64,000 bases of DNA. It comes from Lewinellaceae bacterium. Lineage in GTDB: Bacteria; Bacteroidota; Bacteroidia; Chitinophagales; Saprospiraceae. Made by a program: the position numbers and the translations under genes. Where the stretch lies: NCBI GenBank assembly GCA_020636405.1, contig JACJXW010000004.1:2654001-2718000 (forward strand), in the 5' to 3' direction. This document shows, one piece after another, positions 9,272 to 18,354 of this stretch. The notes beneath the pieces are model-generated. The model was not told the origin of the DNA. It saw nothing but the letters and a program-made list of their open reading frames with translations, and ran no database searches. Position 1 is the stretch's first letter; each line of letters begins with the position of its first letter.

Positions 9272-9468
9272 ATGATGGAAGGGGGACTTGAAGCATCGGC
9301 CGAATTCGAACTCAGGACCATCAGTTTCTTTTATGAAAAAGGATATGCTTATCTGTCGTCCGATTATCAGCCGTTTGGCGAATTTGGCAAGGCCAATTAC
9401 AAAAATGGCGCCAGGGATGGCTACTATTATAATGGTGGCAGCTGGATGCGGGCCTACAGCCATTGCCC
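9272..9468 (+). pseudogene. Possible gene remnant in the spacer upstream of the OmpA gene
   Basis: In the 261-bp spacer between two minus-strand genes, the plus strand reads through a protein-like stretch: MMEGGLEASAEFELRTISFF, then YAYLSSDYQPFGEFGKANY and DGYYYNGGSWMRAY. Its composition (Tyr, Gly, Trp in ordered patterns) looks like real protein, yet the frame then runs antisense through the 3' end of the neighbouring gene. I read it as a fragment of a lost gene whose family I do not recognise. A chance open frame cannot be excluded. Confidence 0.3.
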
Positions 9469-11553
9469 TCAAAACCTGTACTTCACCTGCGCCCCCACCT
9501 CCGTCCTCCTCGGCCCGAGCACTTCCTCCAGCCCGCTGCCGATGGTGTTCTGGTTGCGCCAGTAGGTCTGTGCGATGCGCCCCTCGATGGTGAGGTTGCG
9601 GATGCCCTTGTACCGGAGGTTTAGATAAAAGCGCGTGCCCCGGTTGTAGTAAGCCGGGATGGAGAAGGCGTACAGCAGGTTGTTCTCGAAGGAATAATAG
9701 CGCGCCTGGAAGCCGTCGGTATCAAAGAGGGCGAATCGGGTGGTGAATGACAGCGGAAAGCCGATGGGTTTGAAGATCACGTCCTGATAAATGACGAATC
9801 CCCGCTGGGTGGTATTGATCTCGTTCTCCGAAAAGCCGATGTCGATGCGGCTGCGCAGTTCCAGGGTTTTGCTCGCGTTCTTGGCGAGGTGCAGCCGGGT
9901 TTGGAACACCCGGGTGGGCAGGGTGAAGTTGTTCTTGCCGTCGATCTTATCGATGTTTCTCTCCTTGGTTTCGTCGCGCACCTCCAGATAAACTTCCAGG
10001 TTGCGCTTGCGGAAATAGGTGAGGCGGGCGCGGTACTCGTAGCCGCGGGAAGGGGCGTCGGCGTCGAAGCGCAACCAGGGGTGGTGCCAGGCGTCGAAGT
10101 AGGCGCTGAGTTTCCAGAAGCGGTGGGGGCGGACCTCAATGCCGAGGTAAACTCCTGTTTCATTGCGTGCGCCGGAGGTTTCGGCGAAGGGGTTGGGAAA
10201 GAGCGCCTGATAATCCCGCGGAAAATGGCGCATCAGCACGGCCAGGTCCACCCTGCGGTCGAGCCCCATGAGCAGTCCGTTGAGGGTAGCTACGGCGCCG
10301 TTGTCACTTACAGCGGTTTCGCCGAAGAAGTTGAAGTTCTGGAAGATGAAGGAGTAATCCAGGCTGGCGTTGAACAGACGGTCACCGCTGAAGTAAAATC
10401 GGTTGTAGGGCTGCGCCCTGAGGGTGAGGTCGGCGTCGATCTGTTCGTAGAGGGCATTGATGGCGAGGTGGCCGGCAGTGCCCTTCCAGCGCAGCCGCCC
10501 GCCGAGGGTGGTTTGCCCGATGGCCTTCTCGTCGGCGATCTCATTGGGCGTGCGGTGCAGGCCGTCGATGTCCAGCGAGCTGATCTGCCGCACATCCTGT
10601 TCCACATCGAGTGTGTCGGGCTCCACGACGTTGCCGTCCCGCTTGCGGAAGGAGGCCAGTGCCGTTACTTCCAGGTGTTTGCCGAAGGCGAGGGTGGTGG
10701 CGGCGCCCCGCTGGAAGTTGGACTCGTTGACGGAGGTATAGGGGCGCAGTACCCGGGCGGTGCGCTTTATATTCATAACGTAGGAACTCTTTCCTGCCCC
10801 GAAACCGGAGTACAGAATGAGCCCTTGGCCGAAGCTCACCGCAAAGTCCCCGATGGCAACAGCCTTAATGGTGCGGTTGTAGTCCTTCAGGAAGAGGTGG
10901 GCGGAGTAAAAGTCGAACCCCTGGCGGTTGCTGCCGGCGAAGAACTCCTCGCCCCGGTCTTTTTCCGCCGTAATGCCGTAACTCAGTTTATTGCTGTAGG
11001 AATGCTTGTAGCGCAGGTAGAACTGGTTGGGGCCTCCGAGGTAGCGTTGTGCCGTCTGTCCTTCCTCCAGGGGAGAATAACCCTCCTGTTCCTCCAGGAA
11101 GCGCGACCAGCGTAGGTACAGTTCGTTCTGTCCTTCGGCCATCATACGGGGTATCGACAGCTGGTAATCGTCTATTCCGGCATTGACGGTGACATACGGC
11201 AGGATGCGCCGGATGGACAGCAGGTCGAAACTGGGAATGGCCTGCAGTTCGTAGATGGAAATGAGGTCGCCCGCCATACGTCGGTAGTTGATCAACTCCA
11301 GGATCTGAATGTCGGACAACAGTTGGAGGTTCTGGAGTTCGCCTTCATCCGCCTCGTTCAAGTTGATGGGGTTGTCCTGGTAGTACTGAAGTTCTTCAAA
11401 GATGGTATTGAAGTCGAAGTCTCCTTCGCTTTCGGTGTTCTGCAGAAAATCTTCGATCACCTGCTGGGTGGCGTCCGGCGGTTGCTGCAGGGAGTCCACC
11501 TGGGCCAGGGCGGCGAGGGGCGGGAAGTACAGCAGGAACAGAAGGCGTTTCAT
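9469..11553 (-). CDS. Helix-hairpin-helix domain outer-membrane-type protein
   Basis: A 694-residue secreted protein. The ATG at 11553 is used because it begins a signal peptide (MKRLLFLLYFPPLAALAQ); the frame extends further upstream without a signal. Residues about 45-120 hold helix-hairpin-helix repeats of the ComEA/PSK type (NLNEADEGELQNLQLLSDIQ, then YELQAIPSFDLLSIRRILPY). The remaining 550 residues are alternating aromatic/polar strands with many short turns, ending KYRF, the pattern of an outer-membrane beta barrel. Bacteroidota often pair such HhH segments with envelope proteins, so DNA binding should not be assumed. A 21-bp inverted repeat lies 160 bp upstream. Confidence 0.75.
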   Translation of the reverse strand: MKRLLFLLYFPPLAALAQVDSLQQPPDATQQVIEDFLQNTESEGDFDFNTIFEELQYYQDNPINLNEADEGELQNLQLLSDIQILELINYRRMAGDLISIYELQAIPSFDLLSIRRILPYVTVNAGIDDYQLSIPRMMAEGQNELYLRWSRFLEEQEGYSPLEEGQTAQRYLGGPNQFYLRYKHSYSNKLSYGITAEKDRGEEFFAGSNRQGFDFYSAHLFLKDYNRTIKAVAIGDFAVSFGQGLILYSGFGAGKSSYVMNIKRTARVLRPYTSVNESNFQRGAATTLAFGKHLEVTALASFRKRDGNVVEPDTLDVEQDVRQISSLDIDGLHRTPNEIADEKAIGQTTLGGRLRWKGTAGHLAINALYEQIDADLTLRAQPYNRFYFSGDRLFNASLDYSFIFQNFNFFGETAVSDNGAVATLNGLLMGLDRRVDLAVLMRHFPRDYQALFPNPFAETSGARNETGVYLGIEVRPHRFWKLSAYFDAWHHPWLRFDADAPSRGYEYRARLTYFRKRNLEVYLEVRDETKERNIDKIDGKNNFTLPTRVFQTRLHLAKNASKTLELRSRIDIGFSENEINTTQRGFVIYQDVIFKPIGFPLSFTTRFALFDTDGFQARYYSFENNLLYAFSIPAYYNRGTRFYLNLRYKGIRNLTIEGRIAQTYWRNQNTIGSGLEEVLGPRRTEVGAQVKYRF

Positions 11554-11716
11554 GGATGCTAGTGTGTAGGTGAAAAGGGTTAACACCAGGGGGCGTGTTT
11601 GGAATTCGCTGTTCGATATTCGCAAGTCTCTGAAAATCAAGGGTGTTTTCTCAGAAGACGCAGAAAATTGAACTATCCCACACCAGGGAAAAACGTGAAA
11701 TATTCTCCAAACACTA

Positions 11717-11785
11717 AAATACAATAGAAATACTTTGAGATACCGTTCTGCCCAAAGTGTTTCCATTGTATTTCCACCTTTGGGC
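11717..11785. promoter_or_regulatory. 21-bp inverted repeat with an alternative overlapping hairpin
   Basis: The sequence at 11717-11737 (begins aaatacaat, ends actttg) is the inverse complement of 11753-11773 at 19 of 21 positions, with a 15-nt spacer. A second stem, gcccaaag at 11750-11757 with ctttgggc at 11778-11785, overlaps the right arm, so the two folds exclude each other. It lies between two minus-strand genes, downstream of the propeller gene, and could be a terminator, an attenuator-like switch or a protein-binding site. Confidence 0.55.
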
Positions 11786-11837
11786 TCTCCGGGGCGCCCT
11801 CAATATAACCATTTACTCAGAAACCCCGGAAACCACT

Positions 11838-12959
11838 TCAATACCTCCAGCGGAAAATATAATACGGCGCGCGCTCCCGCATATGCCCTTTCGTGCGCAG
11901 CATCTGGTCCGGGATGGCGCTATCGGCCAGGTAGCAGTACCCGTCGCCGCCGAAGGACAGGCCGTCGGCCCAGCGGATGCGGCTATCCTGGAGCAGGTTC
12001 CTGGGTTTGCCGCCCACCGCGGGGTCTACCCAGTCGATGCTCTGGTGTTCGATGTCGGTGATGTACACCCATCCGTCGGGGCCGACGCGGATGCCGTCGC
12101 TGAGGGGCTTGCGCGAGACCATCTCCACGCCGGCAGCTACTTCCTCCGGCGTTTTGGAAAAGTCGGTACACAGGCCAACCGGCACCCGGTACATGTGGCT
12201 ATGGCTCATAGCGGCATAATAAACATAGGCGCCATCGGGGCTGACATCCAGGCCGTCAATGCCGGGCATCAGGTCCACCAGCCCGCCCAGGAAGCGCATT
12301 TTTTTGGAAGGGGTCACCGGTACATAACCCTGCCCGGATACGGACTCGTGTCCGTCGAGCAGGCTGCGTGCCCGTTGTTGCTCCACGTCGAAAACCACCA
12401 GGGATGGCTGTTTCCCAAAGAAACTCACATCGGCGATGAACACGAATTTTCCATCCGGAGTAACGCTCAGGTCGTTGAAGAAAGACCCTTTTTCTGCCAC
12501 GTCTCCGCTAAAGGTGTACTCCATTACCTGCTCATTAGTAGCCAGATTAAAGGCCAGCAGTCGCGCGCCGGACAAGCCATGGTTGCCGTGGTCGATCACC
12601 CACAGCCGGTTTTGGCGGTCGGCAAAAAGGCCAAGCGGGGTTATGTACTGCTCCTGGCTTTCCGTAGGGTAGGGGACGGCCTTCCCCTCCACGATCTCAC
12701 AAAGTTTGTTGTGTTTGGGCCGGCTTTCCGGATGGATGGTGAAGAACACCCGCGTATTGGCCGTGTCAGGCGTAGCCGCCACGTTGCCGATCGGCTCCTC
12801 GAAGGAGAAGAATTCGTAGACCTGCTCCTTGCCCAGGAAGGGCTCGGCAGGTACGTAATCGTATTCCTGCCCCCCGCCGTAACGGCTGTACAAGGTTATG
12901 GAAAGCAGAATCAGAATTATGGCGAGGCCCGACGCCAGCCCTATTAAGGTCTTTTTCAT
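11838..12959 (-). CDS. Major-royal-jelly / SMP-30-like beta-propeller protein
   Basis: A 373-residue protein anchored or exported by an N-terminal hydrophobic segment (LASGLAIILILLSITLYS). The rest is a six-bladed propeller of the royal-jelly protein/yellow type. Visible marks are PLGLFADRQNRLWVIDHGNH, FFNDLSVTPDGKFVFIADVS, GIDGLDVSPDGAYVYYAAMS and SDGIRVGPDGWVYITDIEH. The repeated DG-x-VY pattern is the blade signature. Bacterial relatives are of unclear function; lactonase-like or ligand-binding roles have been suggested for the fold. It is followed at some distance by the HhH gene on the same strand. Confidence 0.82.
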   Translation of the reverse strand: MKKTLIGLASGLAIILILLSITLYSRYGGGQEYDYVPAEPFLGKEQVYEFFSFEEPIGNVAATPDTANTRVFFTIHPESRPKHNKLCEIVEGKAVPYPTESQEQYITPLGLFADRQNRLWVIDHGNHGLSGARLLAFNLATNEQVMEYTFSGDVAEKGSFFNDLSVTPDGKFVFIADVSFFGKQPSLVVFDVEQQRARSLLDGHESVSGQGYVPVTPSKKMRFLGGLVDLMPGIDGLDVSPDGAYVYYAAMSHSHMYRVPVGLCTDFSKTPEEVAAGVEMVSRKPLSDGIRVGPDGWVYITDIEHQSIDWVDPAVGGKPRNLLQDSRIRWADGLSFGGDGYCYLADSAIPDQMLRTKGHMRERAPYYIFRWRY

Positions 12960-13020
12960 CGTGTAAAAATAGAAAATGCCCCCGGCAATTTGCTGGTAAT
13001 ATTTCCGTCACCTATTCCCC

Positions 13021-13124
13021 GAATACACGAATACACGAATACACGAATACACGAATACACGAATAAACGAATAAACGAATAAACGAATCCACGAATCCAC
13101 GAATCCACGAATCCACGAATCCCC
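13021..13124. repeat. Thirteen-unit octamer array in three homogeneous blocks
   Basis: Exact 8-bp tandem units in perfect phase: five gaatacac, three gaataaac, four gaatccac and a final gaatcccc. The array touches the 3' end of the minus-strand gene that ends at 13124. The block order suggests units spread by local copying or slippage. There are no spacers, so it is not a CRISPR. Confidence 0.95.
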
Positions 13125-14653
13125 TAAACCCTCTCCTTCCTCACCACCCCCAGGTGCCCCTCCACCCATGCCGGGATATCGAGGTAGTTCAGGGATTTCC
13201 TTTCGAAGGGTTCCTGCATTATTATTTTCAGCTGGGATTGGAAGGCGGCGAACGCTTTGGGATGTTCCAGCGGCGGGCTTTTAGAGAGGGCCTCCAGGAA
13301 GCGAAGGGTCAGCCTTGGCAGTTGGCTGACGTCGGAGGAGTTGTCGAGCAGGCGGTTGACCGAGGGGGCCAGGTAGTCGATCATATCAAAATTATTCAGA
13401 TCGTAATGGCAGATAAGGTGGAGCAGGCGGGCGTTGATCTGCAGGTCATCGCGCAGGTGGCCGGACTTGAGGTGGATGATCTGGTTGAGGTATTCCAGCG
13501 CTTTTTCGAATTTGCGGAGGCAGAAATACAGGTAGGCGAACTTGAAGTAGAACAGGAGGATGCGGTGCACGTCGGTGTACTCCTGATACCGGGGCAACTG
13601 AGCTTTGACCTTTGCGATGAACTGTTCACCGCCCTGGAAGTCTTTGCTCACCAGGTAGTAGTTGAGCCTGGAGAGGTTGAGGTAGGTAAAAGCGATCATT
13701 CGGGAATTGTCGTTGAGCAGGTCCTGGTTGTCTGCTTCAAACTGCTGGAACTCCTCCAGGTAGTGGGCAAATTCCTCTTTTTCGCGCAGCAGGTAAAGGA
13801 AGACCAGTAGATAGTAGAGGCTGCGCATATACAGGTCGGGGTCTTTTTCCCTGATCTGGGGCTGGGTGTGGAACAAGCCGGCCCATTGACGGGCGTAGCG
13901 TGCCGCCCCTTCGAAATCGAGCAGGATATAGTGGTACCACATGTAGGCCTGGAAGAGGTTGGCCTTTTCAAAGAAGGTGAGTTTTCGGTTATGCAGGAAC
14001 TCACTGGGCCGGTTTTCGTGAAAGTATTCGTTGATGGCGGAGATCTCTTCCTCGTTATTGACGTGGCCATGCTGGATGTACCAGCCATGCACCTGTATGT
14101 TGAAGTTGGAAAAGAGGTTATTGGAATGGGCGATGAAGCTCCTTTGAGCAGCTTCGTCGAGCAGCGCTTCCATCTTATTCTCTACCAGGCGGCTGCGGGT
14201 GATGTGGCGGGCCTCGATCATTTTCTGGAACTCGAGGATCTCGAGGTGCAGCAGATCCTGGTGGTGGTCTACGGCGATCTTTTTGATGCGGTCGAGCATG
14301 CGCAGGCTCTGCATATACATACCCTTGCCGTAGAGGATGCGGGCGAAATCCAGTTGTTCGCGGATCTGGATGTCGATATTTTTCTGGATGTAGATCAGGC
14401 GCAGGCTGGTCAGTATCTGTTTATAGAGGTGGCGTTTGAGGTTGGGCAGGTGTTTTTTTTTCACTTCCGGCAGGCGTTTGAGCACTTCCTGTTCGTCGTA
14501 TTCGGCCAGGCGGTCGATAACGTCGAACAATTGGATGAATTTGGTGTCGGCCCCGCCCTGAAAGCGGTTGGCATAGAGCTTAAAGCTCCGCTTTTCCGCT
14601 TTGGTTAGCGATTTTATCAGGGAAAACAGCTGATCCTTCTGGCTGTTGAACAT
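13124..14653 (-). CDS. Helical-repeat (TPR-like) protein of unknown function
   Basis: A 509-residue soluble protein made almost entirely of predicted helices, with no signal peptide. It opens with MFNSQKDQLFSLIKSLTKAE and a basic segment, then shows helix pairs typical of TPR-like solenoids (for example KFAYLYFCLRKFEKALEYLN and RLLHLICHYDLNNFDMIDYL). No catalytic motif is seen. Similar-length proteins are widespread hypotheticals in this phylum. It is divergent from the PII gene 229 bp away, but no shared function is implied. A scaffold role is the most that can be inferred. Confidence 0.75.
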   Translation of the reverse strand: MFNSQKDQLFSLIKSLTKAEKRSFKLYANRFQGGADTKFIQLFDVIDRLAEYDEQEVLKRLPEVKKKHLPNLKRHLYKQILTSLRLIYIQKNIDIQIREQLDFARILYGKGMYMQSLRMLDRIKKIAVDHHQDLLHLEILEFQKMIEARHITRSRLVENKMEALLDEAAQRSFIAHSNNLFSNFNIQVHGWYIQHGHVNNEEEISAINEYFHENRPSEFLHNRKLTFFEKANLFQAYMWYHYILLDFEGAARYARQWAGLFHTQPQIREKDPDLYMRSLYYLLVFLYLLREKEEFAHYLEEFQQFEADNQDLLNDNSRMIAFTYLNLSRLNYYLVSKDFQGGEQFIAKVKAQLPRYQEYTDVHRILLFYFKFAYLYFCLRKFEKALEYLNQIIHLKSGHLRDDLQINARLLHLICHYDLNNFDMIDYLAPSVNRLLDNSSDVSQLPRLTLRFLEALSKSPPLEHPKAFAAFQSQLKIIMQEPFERKSLNYLDIPAWVEGHLGVVRKERV

Positions 14654-14882
14654 AACAATTGATGGTGAATTAAGGCTTTGGTTTTCAGTGACTTGTATTT
14701 GGAGGTAAGTGGCTTGGGCTTCACATGGCCAACAGAATTGGCATGGCGGAGAAATGGACAGGGCCCTACTTTTGTCTCAATTACTTTTTCAAGGCAATTT
14801 AAAACGGCAATTGACATAGGGCTTGGCTGGTATCCATGGCCCTGGCATATTCCATTTATCCACCAACAAAAGTAAGCAAAAA

Positions 14883-15221
14883 ATGAAGAAGATAGAGGCA
14901 ATAATCCGCCTGTCCCGCTTTGAGAAAGTGCGCGACGCCCTCGCGGCGATCGGCGTCCGCTTTTTCACACTTAAGGACGTCAAAGGCTTTGGCCTGCAAA
15001 AAGGGGAGACGATCACCTATCGGGGCAGCACCTACGATAGCGATTATATCGCCCGTTTGCAGCTCGACATTCTCGCCAGCGATGATATGGCCGAAAGTAT
15101 TATCGACGCCATTGTGAGCGCCGGCCGCACCGGTGAAGTCGGCGATGGTAAAATTACCGTTTTCGACGTTGATCAGGTCGTTCGCATCCGTACTCAGGAG
15201 ACGGGCACCCAGGCGATCTGA
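14883..15221 (+). CDS. glnB: PII nitrogen regulatory protein
   Basis: A 112-residue PII signal protein (GlnB/GlnK type) that senses ATP/ADP and 2-oxoglutarate and binds targets such as AmtB. It starts MKKIEAIIRLSRFEKVRDAL; the frame opens 60 bp earlier, but PII proteins begin exactly here. The T-loop carries the conserved Tyr51 (YRGSTY), the site of uridylylation in proteobacteria. The B- and C-loops are intact (TGEVGDGKITVFDV and RIRTQETG). It lies upstream of amtB and two glutamine synthetase genes, so GlnK-like control of ammonium uptake is the likely role. Whether it is modified at Tyr51 here is unknown; no uridylyltransferase gene is in the window. Confidence 0.95.
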   Translation: MKKIEAIIRLSRFEKVRDALAAIGVRFFTLKDVKGFGLQKGETITYRGSTYDSDYIARLQLDILASDDMAESIIDAIVSAGRTGEVGDGKITVFDVDQVVRIRTQETGTQAI

Positions 15222-15431
15222 CGGCATATTCAATCGGGCTAAGTAAGTAGCGCCCAGCAGGAACTCCCTATACTATGACCATGACCATGTTATTTTCATT
15301 CTGTTTGCGCTTCTCGGAAAAGCGCTTTCCTGCCCCATTCTGGTGCTAGCTTCTTTTTTCCCTGCCTTTCCAAATAACAGCCAGATTTTTCGTTTTCAAC
15401 AGTTTTGTCTAACACCAACAATTCAAAAACG

Positions 15432-16691
15432 ATGAATGAAGCGTTATTCACTGCCAATAATGTATGGATGCTTGTAGCCACAGCGCTGGTCTTTATCATG
15501 CACCTGGGCTTTGCAACCTTGGAAGCAGGCTTCGTACAAAGAAAAAATACAGTTAACATCCTTTTCAAGAACACCATGATCATCTCTATAGGTTTGCTGA
15601 CCTATTGCGTGATAGGTTTCAACCTGATGTATCCTGGAATGAACGAAGGAGGATTTTTTGGCTTTAGCGGTTTTGGCCTGAGCATGCCGGAAGGTGATGC
15701 CGGTGGCATTGCCTATGCCGACGGCGGGTACACTTACTGGACGGACTTTATCTTCCAGGCTATGTTTGCCGCAACGGCCGCCACCATTGTTTCCGGCGCT
15801 GTTGCCGAGCGCATCAAACTGGGATCCTTCCTCATTTTTGCCACCATTTTCGTTGCGATCAGCTATCCCGTTACCGGTATGTGGAAGTGGGGCGGCGGCT
15901 GGCTCGATGCTGCCGGCTTCTATGATTTTGCCGGCTCCACCCTCGTTCACGCTGTGGGCGGCTGGGGCGCGTTGGCGGCTGTCATCCTTCTGGGAGCCCG
16001 CAAAGGGAAGTACTCCAACAGTGGCATTAAGCCCATACCGGGCCACAGTATGCCGCTGGCCGCTATGGGCGTTTTCCTGCTCTGGTTTGGATGGTTCGGT
16101 TTCAATGGCGGCTCGGTCCTTTCCGCCGACCCGGTGGGCGTATCGCTGGTTTTCGTAACCACGTCTCTGGCAGCTGCGGCCGGCGCGGTCGGCGCTTTCG
16201 TGGCCTCTTACCTGCTCTTCAAATCCCATGACCTCTCCATGGTGCTCAACGGAGTGTTGGGGGGCTTGGTAGGCATCACTGCCGGCGCTGACCTGATGAG
16301 CCCGATGGAAGCCATCATGATCGGCGCCATCGCCGGGGTGATCATTCCGGTGGCTGTTGTCACTTTCGACCGCCGCCTCAAACTGGATGACCCCGTAGGC
16401 GCCACTTCCGTGCACCTCGTTTGCGGCTTGTGGGGCACGCTGGCCGTAGGTATTTTCGGCGCCAAGGCCGGCCTGGGCCAACTCTGGGTACAGCTCTACG
16501 GTACGCTGGCCGTAGGTGTCTTCACCTTCTCCTTTGCTTTCGGGCTGATGTACCTGCTCAAGAAGACAGTGGGCATTCGGGTGACCGAGGAAGAGGAAGA
16601 AAAAGGCCTGGACGTGGCCGAACACGACATGAAAGCCTACGGAGAATCGATCTCCGCTGAGCCTGCAGGATATCAATTGTCCGTAAAATAA
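15432..16691 (+). CDS. amtB: Ammonium transporter
   Basis: A 419-residue Amt/Mep/Rh channel in the inner membrane with the expected eleven helices. The ATG at 15432 is chosen; an in-frame TTG lies 27 bp upstream. The twin pore histidines are present: STLVHAVGGWG near residue 172 and TSVHLVCGLWG near residue 327. Other family marks are MLVATALVFIMHLGFATLEA at the N terminus and FLLWFGWFGFNGGS. Unlike many bacterial Amts, there is no long signal sequence before helix 1. The C-terminal tail, which contacts PII in this family, is acidic here (EEEEEKGLDVAEHD). It follows the PII gene by 210 bp. Confidence 0.97.
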   Translation: MNEALFTANNVWMLVATALVFIMHLGFATLEAGFVQRKNTVNILFKNTMIISIGLLTYCVIGFNLMYPGMNEGGFFGFSGFGLSMPEGDAGGIAYADGGYTYWTDFIFQAMFAATAATIVSGAVAERIKLGSFLIFATIFVAISYPVTGMWKWGGGWLDAAGFYDFAGSTLVHAVGGWGALAAVILLGARKGKYSNSGIKPIPGHSMPLAAMGVFLLWFGWFGFNGGSVLSADPVGVSLVFVTTSLAAAAGAVGAFVASYLLFKSHDLSMVLNGVLGGLVGITAGADLMSPMEAIMIGAIAGVIIPVAVVTFDRRLKLDDPVGATSVHLVCGLWGTLAVGIFGAKAGLGQLWVQLYGTLAVGVFTFSFAFGLMYLLKKTVGIRVTEEEEEKGLDVAEHDMKAYGESISAEPAGYQLSVK

Positions 16692-16697
16692 ACCTAC

Positions 16698-16763
16698 GCG
16701 CCTGGCATCCGTCTTTCTGGAGTGTCAGGCGCAAAAAAAAACTCCTGGCTGGCAGGCCAGGAG
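16698..16763. terminator. Two hairpins flanking an A9 run after amtB
   Basis: Hairpin 1 (gcgcctg at 16698-16704 with caggcgc at 16726-16732) is followed by nine A, then hairpin 2 (ctcctggc at 16742-16749 with gccaggag at 16756-16763). Read on the minus strand, hairpin 2 plus the T9 is a textbook intrinsic terminator, although no minus-strand gene lies to its right. On the plus strand, hairpin 1 may end the amtB transcript. Confidence 0.55.
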
Positions 16764-16921
16764 CCACAAGACATCGGTAAACCGAAATCTTGATTTCTGG
16801 ATGCTCAAAGTTAAGGTTTAGGGGAACTTTCTCCAAACGATTTTGAGGAATAAGATGCGGTTTGCCGGCTTAAAGTACTCAGTTCCGGAGGTACTCCGAT
16901 GGATTGATTGCCGAGTTGACT

Positions 16922-17017
16922 GGTTGATTGGTTAATTAGGTAATAGGTTGAATGGTTGATGGGTTGGCCCCTGAAGGGAAGCAAACCCAATCAACCCAAT
17001 CAACTAAATCAACCATC
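16922..17017. repeat. Mirrored octamer/nonamer arrays upstream of the porin gene
   Basis: Six octamers at 16922-16969 (ggttgatt, ggttaatt, aggtaata, ggttgaat, ggttgatg, ggttggcc) face a complementary array near 16983-17017 built on ccaatcaac units in steps of 9 bp. The arms could pair as an imperfect stem. The spacer 16764-17117 holds no recognisable gene. Confidence 0.65.
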
Positions 17018-17117
17018 CTCCTCCACCGGGCTGAGTGGCCAGGGCCTTCTGGCCATCCCTTCTATGCTTTTGCCGTATAGCTGTCCATCTTTTACAAACC
17101 CTCAAAATTGATTTACC

Positions 17118-18245
17118 ATGAGAGTGCTAAAGTATACCCTGATCCTCATTTTGTTCTTTGACACCTTTATCAGTGCACAGGATGCGGAAATAGCAAGTAC
17201 CGCTGAATTGGCCACGGCAATGGCTGCCGAGCCGGAAGAAGAACCCGAAGAGGAGTCCAAATTCCCCTTTGAGGTCTCCGGTTTTGTCGATGTGTATTAC
17301 GCCTACAGTTTTTCCGACGAGTTTCCTTCGCTGACCACCCGGCCGCTGCCCACCAGCTTTACGGAGACGACCAACTCCTTCTCCCTGGGCATGGCCAACC
17401 TGGTCTTTTCCAAGGAAGGAAAAGTGGGCTTTGTTGCCGACCTCGCGGTTGGGCCCCGGGCGGAAGTAGCCAATGGTTTCAGCGGAACAACGCTGGCTGC
17501 CATCAAGCAATTGTATGTGACCTACAGCCCGTTGGACTGGCTGGCCTTTACCATGGGTAACTATGGGACCCACGTTGGCTATGAAGTCATCGATGCGCCG
17601 GCTAACATCAATTACAGTACTTCCTACATGTTCTCCAACGGGCCGTTCTACCACACCGGCATTAAGGCGGACTTCGCTTTGTCGGAGAACTTTGGAGCCA
17701 TGATTGGCCTGTTTGACGATACCGATAGCAAGTTTGACTTTGTCGAGGGCAAGCACCTTGGCGCCCAGCTGTCGTATTCCAATGAAAGTGTAGGTATCTA
17801 CCTGAACTACATTGGGGGGAGAGATGTGGAAGGGGACAGCCTGGCCGCTGAAGTAACCGGCCGCCAGGTCGACCTGACTGCTACCTTCCAGGCCAGTGAT
17901 GAACTGGGGCTGGGCATCAATGCTACTTCCAAGACGAATGTCGTCTCGGAAGGCGACAACACCAGTTGGTTTGGCGCGGCCTTGTACGCCAACTATGCCT
18001 TCAGCGACCTGTTTACCCTCGGCCTGCGCGGGGAGTACATCGGCGACCCGGACGGCGAGATCCTGGGCGCTACCGACGGGAACGTGCTGAGCCTTACGGC
18101 TTCCGGCAACTTCCATATCGGTGCACTGACCATTATCCCGGAATTCCGCGTGGATACGGCCTCCGACGAGGTCTTCCCCGGCGATGATGGGAAACTGACC
18201 CAATCGCTTCCGGTATTCCTGGTAGCGGCGGTCTACAGCTTCTAG
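17118..18245 (+). CDS. Outer-membrane porin, BBP2/OmpL-like
   Basis: A 375-residue outer-membrane protein. A signal peptide (LKYTLILILFFDTFISAQ) is followed by an acidic linker with many Glu, then by amphipathic strands: EVSGFVDVYYAYSFSDEF opens the barrel, and the C terminus ends in aromatic residues (VFLVAAVYSF), as expected for barrel insertion. The family is the putative beta-barrel porin-2 group, with strands such as FTMGNYGTHVGYE. Its place between amtB and the glutamine synthetase genes suggests a pore for ammonium or a small nitrogen compound, which is inference. A 9-bp hairpin follows its stop codon. Confidence 0.82.
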   Translation: MRVLKYTLILILFFDTFISAQDAEIASTAELATAMAAEPEEEPEEESKFPFEVSGFVDVYYAYSFSDEFPSLTTRPLPTSFTETTNSFSLGMANLVFSKEGKVGFVADLAVGPRAEVANGFSGTTLAAIKQLYVTYSPLDWLAFTMGNYGTHVGYEVIDAPANINYSTSYMFSNGPFYHTGIKADFALSENFGAMIGLFDDTDSKFDFVEGKHLGAQLSYSNESVGIYLNYIGGRDVEGDSLAAEVTGRQVDLTATFQASDELGLGINATSKTNVVSEGDNTSWFGAALYANYAFSDLFTLGLRGEYIGDPDGEILGATDGNVLSLTASGNFHIGALTIIPEFRVDTASDEVFPGDDGKLTQSLPVFLVAAVYSF

Positions 18246-18269
18246 CAACTCGGGCTTCCCCCGAAGTTG
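18246..18269 (+). terminator. Hairpin directly after the porin stop codon
   Basis: A nine-pair stem (caact-cggg with cccg-a-agttg, one bulged A) starts on the first base after the stop codon. No T run follows, so it may be a weak terminator or a 3'-end stabiliser and still allow read-through to GSII. Confidence 0.45.
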
Positions 18270-18354
18270 CGGACGGAAGCTGCCTTTTCCAACCAAACGA
18301 AGTTGGAGTTGTTAGAAAACAATTTTTCGAACATTCAAAATAAGTTTAGTAATC

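Noticed and set aside
13021..13124. CRISPR-like array
   Set aside because: Units are directly adjacent with no spacers, and no cas gene is in the window. The same applies to 59978-60393.
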